A stretch of DNA of 64,000 nucleotides from Cyanoderma ruficeps (GCA_008694505.1 VZDJ01000346.1:16595719-16659718), one strand, 5' to 3'. Counted from the stretch's first letter, positions 25,617 through 38,593 are shown. Made by a program: numbers and translations. Notes: generated from the letters alone by a model not told the origin.

Positions 25617-25668
25617 AATTTCAGACCCATTCAATTCTTCACATTCAATTTCAGACCCATTCAATTCT
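25617..25668. repeat. Perfect 22-bp direct repeat, period 30
   Basis: AATTTCAGACCCATTCAATT plus CT occurs at 25617-25638 and again at 25647-25668 without mismatch, separated by TCACATTC. The pair lies about 45 bases from the 3' tail of the adjacent CR1. The spacing shows it is not that element's target-site duplication. Confidence 0.9.
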
Positions 25669-25713
25669 GTGCCAGGTCTGGCCAAAATCTGAAATATATT
25701 GATCTCAACCTAT

Positions 25714-25933
25714 GAGAATCATAGAATTATTGAATGGTTTGGGTTGGAAAGATCATCTTGTTTCAACCTCCCTGCCATGGGCAGGGAATCTTCCACTAGA
25801 TCAGACTGCTCATGGTCGCATCCAGCCTGGCCTTGGACACTGCCAGGGTTGGAGCACCCACAATTTCTCTGGACAACCTATTCCAGTGTCTCACCACCCT
25901 CACAGTCAAGAATTTCTTCCTAGTAGAATCTAA
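25714..25933 (-). mobile_element. CR1 LINE, 5'-truncated 3'-end copy
   Basis: The plus strand reads the element backwards: GAATCATAGAATTATTGAAT at the 3' end, GGTTTGGGTTGGAAAG, CTGCCATGGGCAGGG, then CTCACCACCCTCACAGTCAA near 25889 and AAGAATTTCTTCC. About 220 bases remain, covering the 3' UTR and the last codons of the reverse transcriptase ORF. The family matches the copy at 6.2 kb. Confidence 0.93.
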
Positions 25934-27986
25934 ATTATTCCCTGTATTTCAGTGAACAGAAATGAAGTTAAACAAAATAAATGCTAAACCACATAAAATT
26001 TCAAGACTTAAACGAAAATACTCAGTTGCTTTTGCCTAGGGATTGCATAACTCATTTAATTAAAAACTCATAGCATAAGAAGAACTCGATCTAAATATGA
26101 GGTTGCACATTTGCACAACGATTTACTTTTTGTAGTATCAAGATATTTTCCCTTTCTTCATTATCCTTTGACAAAAAGTCACCAGGCAGCATTTCACAGG
26201 CACTGCAGGTGAGGTTATTTGCCGTTTGCCAAACCCACTTGCACAAACCGCTCCCAGGGTTTCTTGTTTTCACCAGATGGTGTTAGGGTGGGATCGGTGG
26301 TGGGCACCAAACCTGCCTATTTCTGTACTGATTCTTTCTGAAAGACTTGCTGACAGCAACATGTGAAAAGCAGAGCTGTGAAGTCGTGCCTCCTGTGCGT
26401 GAACTGGGTTTTTCACAGCATCAGTCAACTGTCTGGAAAAGATAGCCATCCCCCGTATGCTCCCCGTCTCCTTCCCCGAGCCCCTTCCAAACAGTTAAAA
26501 ACAAGTCCTGACACCAGCCAACTTTTTTTTTTTTAATATATCATGCCAAGAAATCTTGTTTCTTTGGGCTTTGTGTTACATTCTGAAACAATATACAGCA
26601 ACACTGGTCCTGGGACAGTGAGCAGTGCATGCATTCTTTCATTTACAACCGACTTGATACATAAAGATTCATCATAGATTTTGTTTCAAGGAGACCCAAT
26701 AGAAAACACAACAGGTTTGCACTTCCTGTCCAATTTTTGGGAGGATTGTAAACAGAAGGTGACATAAGATAGAAACCTGATTTTAACTGAAATTTTTCAG
26801 GACAGGCAAAAGTAAGCTCTTCATGATGCATCATGCCATCATCCTAGATTAACTTTTAGCTAAAATGAAGGCTTACTGAGAGTATGATTGATTTTTGAGC
26901 CATTTCATCATGAGAGTTTCCTTAAGTAGCAGACACTCCTTCATTACACTTTCAGAAGACAAACTACTGAGGGCATTAGGGCAAGTCTTAAGAAGGGACA
27001 CCTTTCAGTCCTGCCAAACAGTTTCTCAGAGAGCATATATTCTCAGAAAAATATGTGGTCCAATTATGATCTAATATATTTAAATCTTTAATAGCATACA
27101 ATGCCTATGTATCTTAATATTTTTGATAATAATGATCTTAAAGATTGAGCAAATGCTTATTCATAACCCTTTTGACTCATTTTCTCTCTTTTTTTTTTAA
27201 TCTTCTCTACATTGCAATTCAGTTCATCTGTTTTCAAACTACAGTTAGGCTGAAAACACACAAAGAAAAACCTGCCTGTACTTGCTCGATACTATTTTGC
27301 AGTTAAGGTTAAAAACAATGAGAGGTCTTCATTGTATGCACAACACCTTCACTTGGACTGAACATGTCAGACTGCCTTCAAGCACTGGCTGTGAATGCCA
27401 GGAAAGCTGTAACATTGAGATTGCAGTATTGGGGAAAGCTGCAGTATATTTGGCTTATCTGGATATGAACATGTATCAGCCAAAAAGTGTTCTTTAAGTT
27501 TTTTGAAAGAAAAAGCTTGCAGAAAGAGGAGGTGAAAGTTAGGTACCCAACCACACTATTTTTGCATCTAAAAAGGACCCAGCATTAACAAGGATGGATC
27601 ACTCCCACATTCTACCTCATGGAATGGCACCCACAGACTTCCAGCATTTGGAGGCTTAGGCTTCTTAATCAGAAACTTCCATCTGACTGTGAGAGCCTAA
27701 TGTTGGCGGTTCAGCAAAGGTGTTCCTGGTCTGCCAGTGTAAAGAATGACAAGGTTCAACCTTATCATGGGAAACAAATGGATCCTTTCATTTTATCTAC
27801 TATTCAATGTATTATGTCCACCTCCTCAGGAAACAAACTAGTTCCAGTGAGTCTAATAACCTGTTGTTTTAATGTCAGTCCCATGAATTTCAACAAAGGA
27901 AAGCAGGAAACCCTTCCTCCAGGGAGGAATAACTCCAGGCACTGTGACACAACTCAGGCAAATGTGAGCAAAGCAGCTTTGCAAAA
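25934..27986. other. Single-copy DNA, no gene recognised
   Basis: A 12-base poly-T lies at 26523-26534. Nothing else could be assigned. No target-site duplication for the flanking CR1 copies could be fixed by eye. Confidence 0.55.
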
Positions 27987-28532
27987 ATGGCCCTGCGAGT
28001 CCTGGTGGACAGCAAGCTGACCATGAGCCAGCGTCGGGCCCGTGCAGTGAAGGTGGCCAGCAGCCTCCCTGGCTGCACAGGGCAGCATTGCCAGCAGGGC
28101 AAGGGAGGTCATCCTTCCCTTTGCTCAGCACCAGTGTCACACCAAGGTCAGGAATGCTGTGTCCAGTACAAGAGAGAGAGGGACTTTGTGGAGCAAGTCC
28201 AGCAAAAGGCTACAAAGATGATGAAGGACTGGAGCTTCTGTCATACAAGGAGAGACCAAGAGCTATGCCTGTCCAGCTCTGATGAAGAGAAGGTTTTGGG
28301 GGGACATGTGCCTGTGTATAAACATCTGATGGAAGAAGGAAAGAAGATGGACCCAGGCTCCTTTAGGCAGCACCCAGTGACAGGTCAAAGGGCAATAGGC
28401 ATGAATCTGACAGAGGGGAAATTCTATTTAAACATAAGAAGAGACCTTTTCACTGGACTGGTAATCAAACACTGGAACAGACTGTCTGAAGTGGTTATGC
28501 AGTCTGTATGCTTGGAAAGATTTAATATCTGA
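27987..28532 (+). pseudogene. CR1 ORF2 (reverse transcriptase) C-terminal remnant
   Basis: This is a 181-codon open frame inside the CR1 copy. Its start (Arg-Val-Leu-Val-Asp-Ser) and its end (Tyr-Leu-Asn-Ile-Arg-Arg...His-Trp-Asn-Arg-Leu) both align in frame with the CR1 ORF2 C-terminus. The middle is shifted by indels that cancel out. The catalytic reverse transcriptase motifs and the endonuclease lie in the missing 5' part, so it cannot encode a working enzyme. The frame's length reflects compensating indels, not selection. Confidence 0.85.
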
Positions 28533-28634
28533 ATGGGCGTAGTCCTGACTTCTCTGCTCTAGTGGACCATGTTTTGTGCAGGGGGCTTGGACTAGACAAT
28601 CTGAAGAGATCCCTTCCCACCTCAGCTATTCTCG
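27987..28634 (+). mobile_element. CR1 LINE, 5'-truncated, sense orientation
   Basis: The copy begins in the C-terminal part of the reverse transcriptase ORF (GTCCTGGTGGACAGCAAGCT near 28000) and runs through the 3' UTR to GACTAGACAATCTGAAGAG and a degraded end near 28634. Recognisable landmarks are CTGTGTCCAGTACAAG (about 28158), GTCCAGCAAAAGGCTAC (about 28197) and CAAACACTGGAACAGACTG (about 28467). The terminal repeat is eroded, and there is an approximately 15-base deletion next to 28165. It is about 650 bases long and comes from a different CR1 subfamily than the 31.5 kb copy. Confidence 0.93.
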
Positions 28635-31514
28635 TTTGTATTTTTTTTTCTGACAATGCAAATTAGTTTAAGATTTGTAGCTGTACTTTACTCAAAAGCC
28701 TGTAATAAGTAAAAGAGTGTGATACTTTAGGACTAAAGCAAAAATGCATTTAATGCAAACTCAACTCATAAGGTACCCTACTGTGCGCTTACGGTTGCAC
28801 AGTTTCCTCAAGTCCTTATTCTTTGCGTATCATTCTTCAACCTCATCATCCAGGGAGTGTAGTCATCCAATTCAGCATCTTTTCCTCAACCTACATATCT
28901 GAAACTGCTTAGAAATGTCTTCAGATAAAATTCAGAAAGCGAAGTTGCAAACCCTATGAGACCTATAGGAGGTTTAGGAGAACACCCGAGACAAAGAAGG
29001 CCAAGAGTCAGGGTGTGAATGTGGAAGACATGACTGGAACTACAACCCAGCCCCTGCAAAACCTGTGCATACACACTTGTTTTTGACCTTATCACACAGA
29101 TATACTCACAAATACCACAGTTAAGTGCTCTTTCTTGTGCATGTTATGTAGCCCTTCACTATTCCTGCAGCACTGTCTCTGTGCATTACTCCATGACCAC
29201 CAAGTTTTGAAATACCCTGCAATTGTGAATATCAATGAAATCCCACCTTGTCCAGTGCATTGAAACATCTTCTCATCTACAGTAGAATTGTGCTTTGGCT
29301 TAAATTCCGAGTGAATGCTCAAAAAAAATTTTTTTTGGATCCATGTCTCATTAACATTCAAGAAAAAGCATCTTTCATGTACAAATCCTTTTTTCTAATT
29401 CACTTTCTTTAGAAAGCAAGCAAATAATTTTGCATGTTAAATGTAAACTCTTAAAAATGCAGATCTTTACAACAGCACTAAAAGCAACTTCATATTTAAG
29501 TCCTTTCCAAAATAACCTTACATGTAGAAATTTGCCTTTATGTTAAATGATACTAAAACAATAAATGGATTAAATTCCTACTGATTCAGTATTCAACTAT
29601 CAGCTGAAAAATGAACTCCAAAAAACTAATGTTAGTCCTAGTATTTGTGGTTAAAATAAAAACTTTTACTCTACAAGTGTAATGAATATGGCTAAACAGC
29701 TGCTACAGCCACTGCTGGAGGAAAAAAAGCAATTTAATAAGGAGTAAAATGATAATTATCCAACATCCTGATTCATTTTAAGATATGGCATCTTCAAGCA
29801 ACAGAACACCCATACTTCCTTTAATTGATAACTGAAAACGTTTCCTTGGGCTAACCAAATATCTAGTTGACTGAATTTTCATTTTTAAAAAATGGTGATA
29901 TGATCCCCTGGGGAGAATGTTCTTCAATTATAAACAGCCATGTTTCATTTTATATTCTCTTCTCATACCTTCTTGAGAAGCCCACATTAAGCTCATGCCA
30001 TAAATCTCTTCAGAAGCAGGCAGTATTTACTATCATTCATACTTTTTCCAGAGCAAGAATAAATAAGAAACCATTCTCCACATCTGGACAGCATCACATG
30101 CTATGTATTACCAGCACTACTAAAGCTCCAATCTACCCTTAACAATTTTCCCCTATAAAGGGCATCAGACACATTTTATACTTCACAGTGAACATATTTG
30201 TTCTGCACGTTCTAAAAAGCTGGTAGAGGAAAGGCTCTCAGGAGATGACCTCCCATTATGCCACTGGCATAGGAAAGAGAAAGTAGGCCCAGAAGGAGAT
30301 TCATAGCAATTTATGGTAATTGTTTTTGTTCCTGTCTCATTCCTCAAGGTTTTTTTTCTGGGTGTAGAAGGAAGGTAGTAAAGGCAGAGGAATTGAGCTG
30401 AATGATCTCTCTCTGCCCCATTTTACCTGTGTGCTACTCTGTCAGTTCTTCCTACTGCTGCCTCCCTTCTTAAATTCCTGTTTAGTTGTGCAGCTGTCTA
30501 AGTGACAGCATTTGGTGTCAGCTGTATCAGTGCACATCCTGCTGATCTATTAATCCATATGCTGTCAACACTGAAATTTGTCGTTCACTCTCTGACCACA
30601 TCATGCATTTTCTGCCTGCCACCTGCTCTTCTTCCACTCCTACTGCCCAGTGATTTCCCGCTGCACTCCAAATGTTACTGTGTGGGCCATCATCTTTATA
30701 CACCTCTGACAGCTTGTATGCTCAGTACTTCAGCCTATCTCTGAATTTCCCACATGGAGATGCCCTTCTGATCTAGGCAACACATGCCTAGAAGAGACCT
30801 TTCAAGTTAAACACATTCATTTTATCCTGGCTTACTTTTCCCCAGTTAGAAACTCATGGTCTGAATGGAGAGAGCACTTACAACTGCCCAATGCCAGGCC
30901 TTTTTCTAACCTTAGCTATCACTCCTGTTGGTCAATACCATTTAATAATAGCCAGGCAGATGGTAACTGCCATTTCTCTGGCTGGTGCTTCTGAGTAGGT
31001 CCCTGGGTGGAGTAATTCCATGCCCAGGGTACAACTCTTCTTTCCCCTGCTCTCATTCACCTGATTCCCGTCAAGCTGCAAACTCACTTCAGCTGCCATC
31101 TACTGATTTGTCAGTCACTGAAGCTGAGAGCCCCTGGACTGGTGCTGCAGTCACCTGTGTAGCAGCTAACCCTACTATAGAAGGAAAAGACAGCTGACAC
31201 CTAGGTGGTATTTGTGCACTGTGGGGAGAACTGGAAGCAGAGCAGAAAGAGGCAATATGGACTAGTTCAGAAGAGGGACAAGAAATGGAAAGGTGAAGAA
31301 AACAAAGCAAGAAGAAAATTTATCATATTATCTATCATAACAAAATAACTGATTTGTTCTATAAACCTTTGAACAATAGACTTTGGGAGCAAAGCCAAAT
31401 GATAAATTAGTACTATCCTTTGTGTTGATCTGTGCTTGAGATGAACTGTATCACCATGGCTCAGTTTATAATATAGGGCAGAAACATGTTATAAAATGCA
31501 CCTGGCCCACAATT
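28635..31514. other. Single-copy DNA, no gene recognised
   Basis: An A8T8 block lies near 29322-29337. No exon, RNA gene or repeat family was recognised. Confidence 0.55.
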
Positions 31515-32026
31515 ATCCTGTGTTCAGTTTTGGGGCCCTTACTACCAGAAAGATATTGATGGGTTGGAGCTTGTCCAGAGGAGAGCAACGGAGCTGGTGA
31601 GGGGGCTGGAGCACAAGTTTTATGGGGAGCAGCTGCATGACCTGGGGGTGTTTAACCTGGAGAAAGAAGGCTCAGGGGTGACCTTATTGCTCTATAAAAC
31701 CACCTGAATAGAGGCTATAGCCAGGTAGGGGTGAGTCTCTCCTTTCAAGCAGCAAGAGATGGGGCAAGAGGAAGCAGTCTCAAATTGCACCAGGGGAAGT
31801 TTAGACTGGGTGTTAGAAAAAGTTTCTTCACAGAAAGGGCTCTCAAGCATTGAAACAAGCTTTTCAGGGCAGTGGTGAAGTGACCATCCCTAGAGGTGTT
31901 TACAGATGTGTAGATGTGGCACTTAGGGACATGGTTTAGTGGTGGACTGGGCAGTGCTGTGTTAAGGGTAGGACTTGACAACCTTAAATTTTTTTTCCAA
32001 CCTAAACAATCCTAAGATTCTATAAT
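31515..32026 (+). mobile_element. CR1 LINE, 5'-truncated, sense orientation
   Basis: The copy starts at TGTGTTCAGTTTTGGGG, the Cys-Val-Gln-Phe-Trp motif near the reverse transcriptase C-terminus, and runs to the 3' end: GACATGGTTTAGTGGTGG (31929-31946), GGCAGTGCTGTGTTAAGGG and TAAGATTCTATAATTATT. The coding part stays in frame for about 60 codons before a stop (TGA after Lys-Thr-Thr near 31706). It is the same family as the 3.87 kb fragment. Its 5' break point falls at the same CR1 position as the fold-back of the 6.2 kb copy. Confidence 0.95.
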
Positions 32027-33469
32027 TATTCCCCTCTGATAACCAACCTGAAGGACCCACTGGAGAGTCCTGTGATGCTCTGCTACTTGGGCTTTCCCTG
32101 TATATAAACTGAAGTTTCAAGTCCTACTGAAAGAAGGAAATGAGAGCTGAGAAGTACCTAGACCCAAGTGCTGGAAAGCAGCACTGGATCTCACAGTATA
32201 AATGCAATATAGATACCACCAATGTTATTAGTAGGCAGAGAAGTTCATATCAATGGATCACATAGGAGTAAAATAAGCAAAACAGTAATTAACACACAAC
32301 CCCTGTTTATTTCAAGCTGCTTGTGGAGTTTTCAAACAAGTTTTAGGCATGGGCTTGATAAAAAAAATTCAGCTGAAATTAACTCAGTAATATTTGCAAA
32401 TCATATATTCAAAACATAAACCTATTTAAAATCTAACAGTAGTCTTTGTCCTTCCCATACACTTTCATACTCAGATGCTTTAATCTCTGCTATGAAGCTT
32501 CCTAGGATGTGCCCTTACAGATTTACTTTCAATACCATGAACAGTTATTTACTGACAGTTTCCAGACCACCATTCAATCCCTTAGGAAAGGTTTCATTTG
32601 GCCAACAGCAGCTCTCCACAGAGCAGAACAACCAAGAGGTCAGTGACTACCTTCCTTTCTTCCACAATAGAGAGCAACAGACATTTCTGGTGTGTGGCTC
32701 ATCTCATTCTACCTGGAGTTAGACATTTAAACTAGACAAGATGTAAGTCACATCATTACGTCTACAGCTAGGAGAGAAGAGCCCAAACCTATTCTTTATC
32801 AAATCCAAGCTCAAATGTTCTTCTCTGTGCCTTGGCCAAGCTGTCCCTAAGGGTAAGAGCTTCAGAAACCATTTACTAGAAAATACAGGGCATGCAGGAA
32901 GAATTTAGGCTGTCTCTGTCTGGGCTTTTCAGGTGTAACGCATCACTAACCACGTAACACAAAACTGTAATAAAATCCAATCTCTTCATCAAGTTTTTGT
33001 CAGAAATGTAGTGGCATTGTTGCAACCATTACAGTCACCTTTGCTTGTAATAGAAAAAATAAGTTATTTTTACAAGGTCCTGGAATTACCAAATATCCTC
33101 CAGTCATCCATTTTGCATCAACCAACTGCACAGACGTTGATTAAGGAAAAAAAAGTGACCAACTTATGTCTCTGGAACACAAGAGCAGATCCTTTAAAAC
33201 ACTTATAATGCTCTTCATTTGACAGAGGCACTGCTGCCACTCAGACCCGCTTGTTCAGTCACCCTGGCCCACGGCAGCTCATACCCAGAACCCCATGGAG
33301 TATTCAGAACATCTGCTGCTGGCACAGGGGAGCATGGGACTGACTGCATGCCCTCACCCTCCCTGCTCTAACAGGATCTATCACAGTCAGATCACACTGA
33401 ATATCCCTTCTCCAAAGGTTTTTCTGAAAGTGGGAAAGGAAGCTTTTAGTTCTGGACACTGCCATTAAT
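32027..33469. other. Single-copy DNA, no gene recognised
   Basis: Nothing could be assigned on either strand. Confidence 0.55.
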
Positions 33470-33474
33470 TTATA

Positions 33475-33680
33475 TGCAGAAGGTAACTATTTTTGTTATT
33501 AATCTTCTGCACCTGTGCCAGCATGTTGGATGGGTGAATTTTAAAAGAATTACATTTTGCATACTCACTCCTTTTGTGATTTTATTATGCAAATAATGCT
33601 CATCTTTTCACCTCTGAAACCATCCACATGCCACAATTTCAAAGTCAGACTAATTTATAAATACGCTGAGAAAGGCAGAT
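33475..33680. promoter_or_regulatory. Candidate enhancer-like block with POU octamer and E-box
   Basis: A perfect octamer ATGCAAAT lies at 33587-33594 inside TTATTATGCAAATAATGC. A near-octamer on the other strand (ATTTTGCAT, near 33554-33562) sits about 25 bases upstream, and the E-box CACCTG lies at 33510-33515. There is no repeat and no coding signal. The combination is plausible for a developmental enhancer, but each motif alone is frequent. Cross-species conservation would be needed. Confidence 0.22.
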
Positions 33681-34999
33681 CTTTTTTAAGGACTCAATAC
33701 AATAAGAACTGATTTCTGTTACTTTGTAATCTGGAGGGTAAATGGGAGAGCCCATTGTTTTTCACGTGGTTTTTCTCTTTCAGAAAATAGAAGTTTAATT
33801 GTAATTTTTATCTATGGTTATATTCTATTCTCTCCAGATTTTTTCAGGTCATCTTAAATCCTGCCTGTTCAACTGGCTGTGGGTATTTTATGATTTTCTG
33901 AGACACAGACTGCAGTTCTGAAATCAAAAACCACAATAATTTCTTGAGGTGGTTGGGGATGGATGAATTCCCAAGGTAAGGGGGGCCAGGCGGAGGAGCA
34001 GGAGAGGAGGACAATGCAGAAGACAGCAAGAGGAAGAGCCGGCAACTTTCTGAACATTTGGATTGTTCTCCAGAGGTTGCCCTGGAAATCAGCAGAGTTT
34101 GCAGCAGGATGTATTGAAAAGATATTGAGTGCATAATCCTCAGCTCCTTCACAAATGCTGATCCACAACTGGGTCACATCAGCTGCTGCAGAGCAGGAGT
34201 AGTAGTAACAGATGTCACCAGTACAGAAATATGTTGGCTTTCTAAGCCTCGGCTTTTGCAAAGGCAGACACAGACTGGTCCCACATGTCATGCTGATTTT
34301 TGACTTCCTGTAAGGTTTGAGTGGAGAGGGACTCCCTTCACCACTCATTTTATCTACAGGTTCAAATGGCAGAACCAGGTTTCTCAACAGCTGGGACTAT
34401 ACTGCCTAACTGCAGGCATTTATTAAAAGCTTTTGACGCAGATAAATACTACTTATTTATCACTCAGAGCAAGGGTCCGTCATTCTTGGCTAGAAAACTA
34501 TGAATATTACTCAATACTTTCTTGACCTTAGTTTCGCAAATTAAATTAGTCAGCTGCCTTGATTGACTGAATACAGTCCTGCTGTAGTGGAGTTGGTCCA
34601 GTTCCAACTCTAGAAACTCTTGGAGGATGTTTTTCTATTTTATTGGTTTCATATACTTTTTATATTTGAGCCTCTCTTTTCAGCCTAACTAGGAAAGTCA
34701 GTAGTCAAAATTTCTGGTTAGAAGTACTTTCTTCATTATTGTCTTCAGTTAATACTTTAGCTTATTTTCTCTATTGAGTGCCCTGTCACCTCTGTATTAT
34801 GCAAGACTTCTTTGGTGCATCCAAACCAACCAGTAACTACTAACCCCAAAGACACCCACTCTAATGATGAATCCAACAGATCAGATAGACATGGAAATAA
34901 TTCAAAGGAATCAATCTTAGCTTGCACAAAAAATAAAAAAAAAGAAACAATAATAAAAAAGTGTATTTGATCTGTTCACATTTAGCATCAATTATAGAG
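33681..34999. other. Single-copy DNA with a long non-coding-looking minus frame
   Basis: A minus-strand frame at 33869-34387 is open for 172 codons. It contains a hydrophobic stretch near its residues 120-135 (Leu-Pro-Leu-Ala-Val-Phe-Cys-Ile-Val-Leu-Leu), but I recognise no domain and a second minus frame overlaps it. One random frame of this length is expected in 64 kb of this composition. An A-rich tract lies at 34928-34960. Confidence 0.45.
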
Positions 35000-35160
35000 A
35001 TAATGTAAAGTCGACAGATTTCAAATTTTAATTACCTTTAAATTTGCATAGTGGTTTACTAAATGCCTTTTTGTTTAAGTCTGTTTAATATAGTATTTAA
35101 TTAAATCTCATTCTAGGTCAAAGTAATTTAATTAAAAAATCTTATTGCCTGTAGATCCTT
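35000..35160. other. AT-rich block with repeated TTTAATTAAA-type palindromes
   Basis: TTTAATTAAA-type palindromes occur near 35096-35105 and 35127-35136, with AGGTCAAAGT between them at 35116-35125. The latter resembles a nuclear receptor DR1 half-composite. No coding signal was seen. Function is inferred from motif arrangement only. Confidence 0.22.
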
Positions 35161-38100
35161 CATAAACAGCATTGAGCACACCCTGTGTTCAGAAGCTCAT
35201 GTGATCATCAACAAAGTTGCTTCCATACTCAGGAACAAACTGATTATTTGTACACCTCAATTACTGGAAATGGGGGATCAGGGAAATGCTTTGCCATTGG
35301 TAAATCTCAATGCAAAATACAGTTGTCCCACAGAATAGCTCTTCTCTATAGAGTGGCTGCTGTGGTGTAAGTGGGATACCACACCAAAGCTCAGCTTACA
35401 TATCCTTCTCTGAGAAGGAGTGAAGGGACACAGTATTTTAAATTATACTCCAAAGGATTTTACTACAAAACACTGAAAAAATCCCAAACACATACATTAC
35501 TCTTCTCCAGGGTGCACCTAATGCGAAGCTTGTAGCATTAGAATGTCTTTAGATACCTGTACCAGGCACAAAGGATGTAAATTTGATGAACAACAATCCA
35601 GTCATCAGTTTAACAGTTCAAACAGTGCTCTGCCAAGGACCTGAGCAATCTTGTGCAGATTAAAAACATATTTAAGGCTTGGCAGTATTTCTCTCTTAGC
35701 CTTACAATATTTTTCATTTCCAAATGGAAATTTGTCAAAGCTCATGGCTATCTTGAGAAACAGGGCCTATCAACTGTGTGTTGTAGCACTTCACATATTC
35801 TCCTGGTCCTGCTTTCCCTCCATTCAAAATGCTGCCATGGAGACTATTTTCTGTTTCCTTGCTTTGATGATAATGGATTCATATTTGCAACAACAAACTC
35901 AGAAATGTCTGAAGACTCTCAAGGTCCCTCGGAGTGGAACCTATCTTTACCTATAATTTCTTATTTATTACCAAGCTATTGATCCTAACTCTGACAGAGA
36001 TACCTGCCTCTACTACCCAGTCAAAGAAATCTCAATCAGACAATCAGATTTTCTCCTGAGAAGCTTCCACTTCTGGGAAAAATTTGTCCATAACACCTGC
36101 GAGGCCACAACTTACTGTCTTCTTGAATAATTTTGGAAGGAATCTAGAAACATTTCCCTTTAGCGCGATGTCTACAAAAGACCTGACAGATTTGTTGGGA
36201 TGATGGCTTACTTCAAGAGAGAGCTACCGTCTTATTTTTCTCCCATATCTATTTGTTCCATTTACCTGCTGATTTCTGGCATAGTTAGCATGGAATCTTC
36301 TGCAGTCTTTGCAGGACATATTCATAAAGCACTGAGTGCAGGAGGGCCCACAAGGAGGGCTTCTGAAATGCTGTCATAATATAAATAAGCACAAAGAAAT
36401 TACAACAACATGTGAAAAGGATTAATTCTACCCTCTGCTTTCATCAGTGGGAAAAAGAGGATTCTAATATCCGGACAAAATAACCACTGCATATTGCATA
36501 AAGGCATGTACCAGTTAATGTGCAAAGGATTTCATAGGATACCTGATTACCTCTACAGGGAATCGGTTGCCTATCTGCAGAGAAGTTTCACACTTCATGA
36601 TGACACCATAAAAGAGAGTCCAAGCTGAAGCACAGTTAGGTACCCTCACATCTGGTATGCTGCATTCTTGACTCCTTCACTGCAGCTCCCTCCACTGGGG
36701 GTGGGGACACAAGTATCCCAAAAGGTCACTCAGCTCCACATCTGGATTCATGCTCTTCAGTACAAGATTGTTTAAAAGCACAGGTCAAGGATATTTCCAT
36801 GAGTGGTATGCACTGTCACACAAACCATCTTTCTTCTTTATTTATCCTATTCTAAAACTACCTAAAATATACTAAAGAAGACAAGGCACACTAGGAAGTT
36901 TTGAAGAAGCATGGCTGCTGCTTCATTTTCAGAGGTATGAAGCCCCCAGAAGCTCTTTGCAGGGCTTGACTCTCTCAAAATAAACCCTAAAGTATTTAAC
37001 ACTGATCTTTTGACACCTGTGGGTACCTTGAGGAAACCAGGCTACCCCAAGGAACATGTCTACTAAAGCAGCTACTATTTTTTGTAGGTTATAAGGCCAT
37101 GTGCAGCTGCTTATTTAAGGCAAGCTCTGAACTGTGAATGAGATGCAGAGATAGAAAACCTTGCAACACTGTGGCAAATTATGTAAATAACACAAGGAAG
37201 CACCCTCAAACAGTGATCTCCTATTCTCTCTAACTTTCCATAGGTGTGGATTCTAACTAAACAATGTTTATCTTGTGATTTGGAGAGAGAACCCCATGGG
37301 AACTCTGTTTCTCTGAACCACATCCTAGATCCTTTTAGCTTAAAATCTCCACCACCCACATCCCTGGACATTCCTACTTTCATCTGCAAAAATTAACCCT
37401 TATTTCTGCTGTATCTTTCCAGATCCCAAGGCAATTGGTTACTAGGCAACCACCCCCTATTTTCCCTGGGCTTGCTTTTAATTGAAGCCTGTGCTAAATA
37501 ACATCACAAAAGAGGAAAGGCACTTTCCAACTGTGAATAGCCATTACTGAACTCATGGGGGAGAGCTTTGGTATGAGGGGGATGGGTACAGGAAAGCAGT
37601 CCCCTCCCTGAACTGTCCTCTTACCACAACCAAACAACTGCTAAATATACAAAGGAAGAACTTCTGCCTATTTGTCTTCCCAGCACAAAAAGAGGCCCAC
37701 ATGAAGTGAGGTCTGTGATGTCTGGTGACCTGCCCCAGGGTTATCCCATCACTCCTCCTGCCCACCTGCCCATTTATCATCCACACCACCTGAGAGAGCC
37801 CTCTGTGGATGGAGGGAACCACTGAACTGCCCATGCTTCCTCTGGGAAGAAACCAACACCTGTTTCACCAAAGACAGAACCTACAGCTGATCTATTCTGT
37901 CTGCCTCCGGAACATGGATATTGTGGACCCTTGGGAAGAAAATGGAATTGACAGTGCTGCTGGTGTTACGGGATAAGCAGCTCCACCACTGGAACCTGGA
38001 TCAGTTTGACAGCAAGTATTTTAGCACATATTTTCAAAGAAGGGCATTCCAGCATGCAGCATTCCCACACGAGTACACTGCACATGCAGAAGGGTGGTCT

Positions 38101-38593
38101 GGAAAGAGAGCTGGAATTTTTGCAGCTATTCCTGTAAGCTCAAATACAAAAGATGCCACCTTTCAAAAAGTACAGGTCCTCCTGCTTTTGGCAGTACTAT
38201 CTCTCAGAGGAAGGTGGGAACACAGACCAGAAACCCTACAGTCCCACACTCCAAAGGGAACACGAACGAGCTTGTGTGCATGCAGGAGGTGAGAACACAC
38301 TTGCATGATGCAAAGCTTGCTAACGATGAATGTTTCAGTACACAAACTCCCTAATGCTTTAGCAGCCATTAGTCTTTACAGTGAATATTTTCTGCCTAGA
38401 TCAACTCATTAAATCAGCTCTCTACACTGCTGTATGAGTTCCAAAAGAGGAGTTAGAAACCTACAAGAAGCTGGGATGGACAAGCTGCAGCAGCATCCAC
38501 TAGATGACATTTAATTGCTAAAGAAACATCTCAAAAATTGAACCAATCTACTAAATATTCTCACTGTTGTGTTAGATTGAGATCTTGCTACCA
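35161..38593. other. Single-copy DNA, no gene recognised
   Basis: Plus frames at 35651-35982 (two overlapping, each about 100-109 codons) and 37921-38292 (123 codons) have no recognisable domain or splice context and are treated as chance. No mobile element was seen. Confidence 0.5.

Noticed and set aside
33869..34387. 172-codon minus-strand open frame with a hydrophobic segment
   Set aside because: About one such frame is expected by chance in 64 kb at this composition. There is no recognisable domain, a second minus frame overlaps it, and there is no convincing exon structure.
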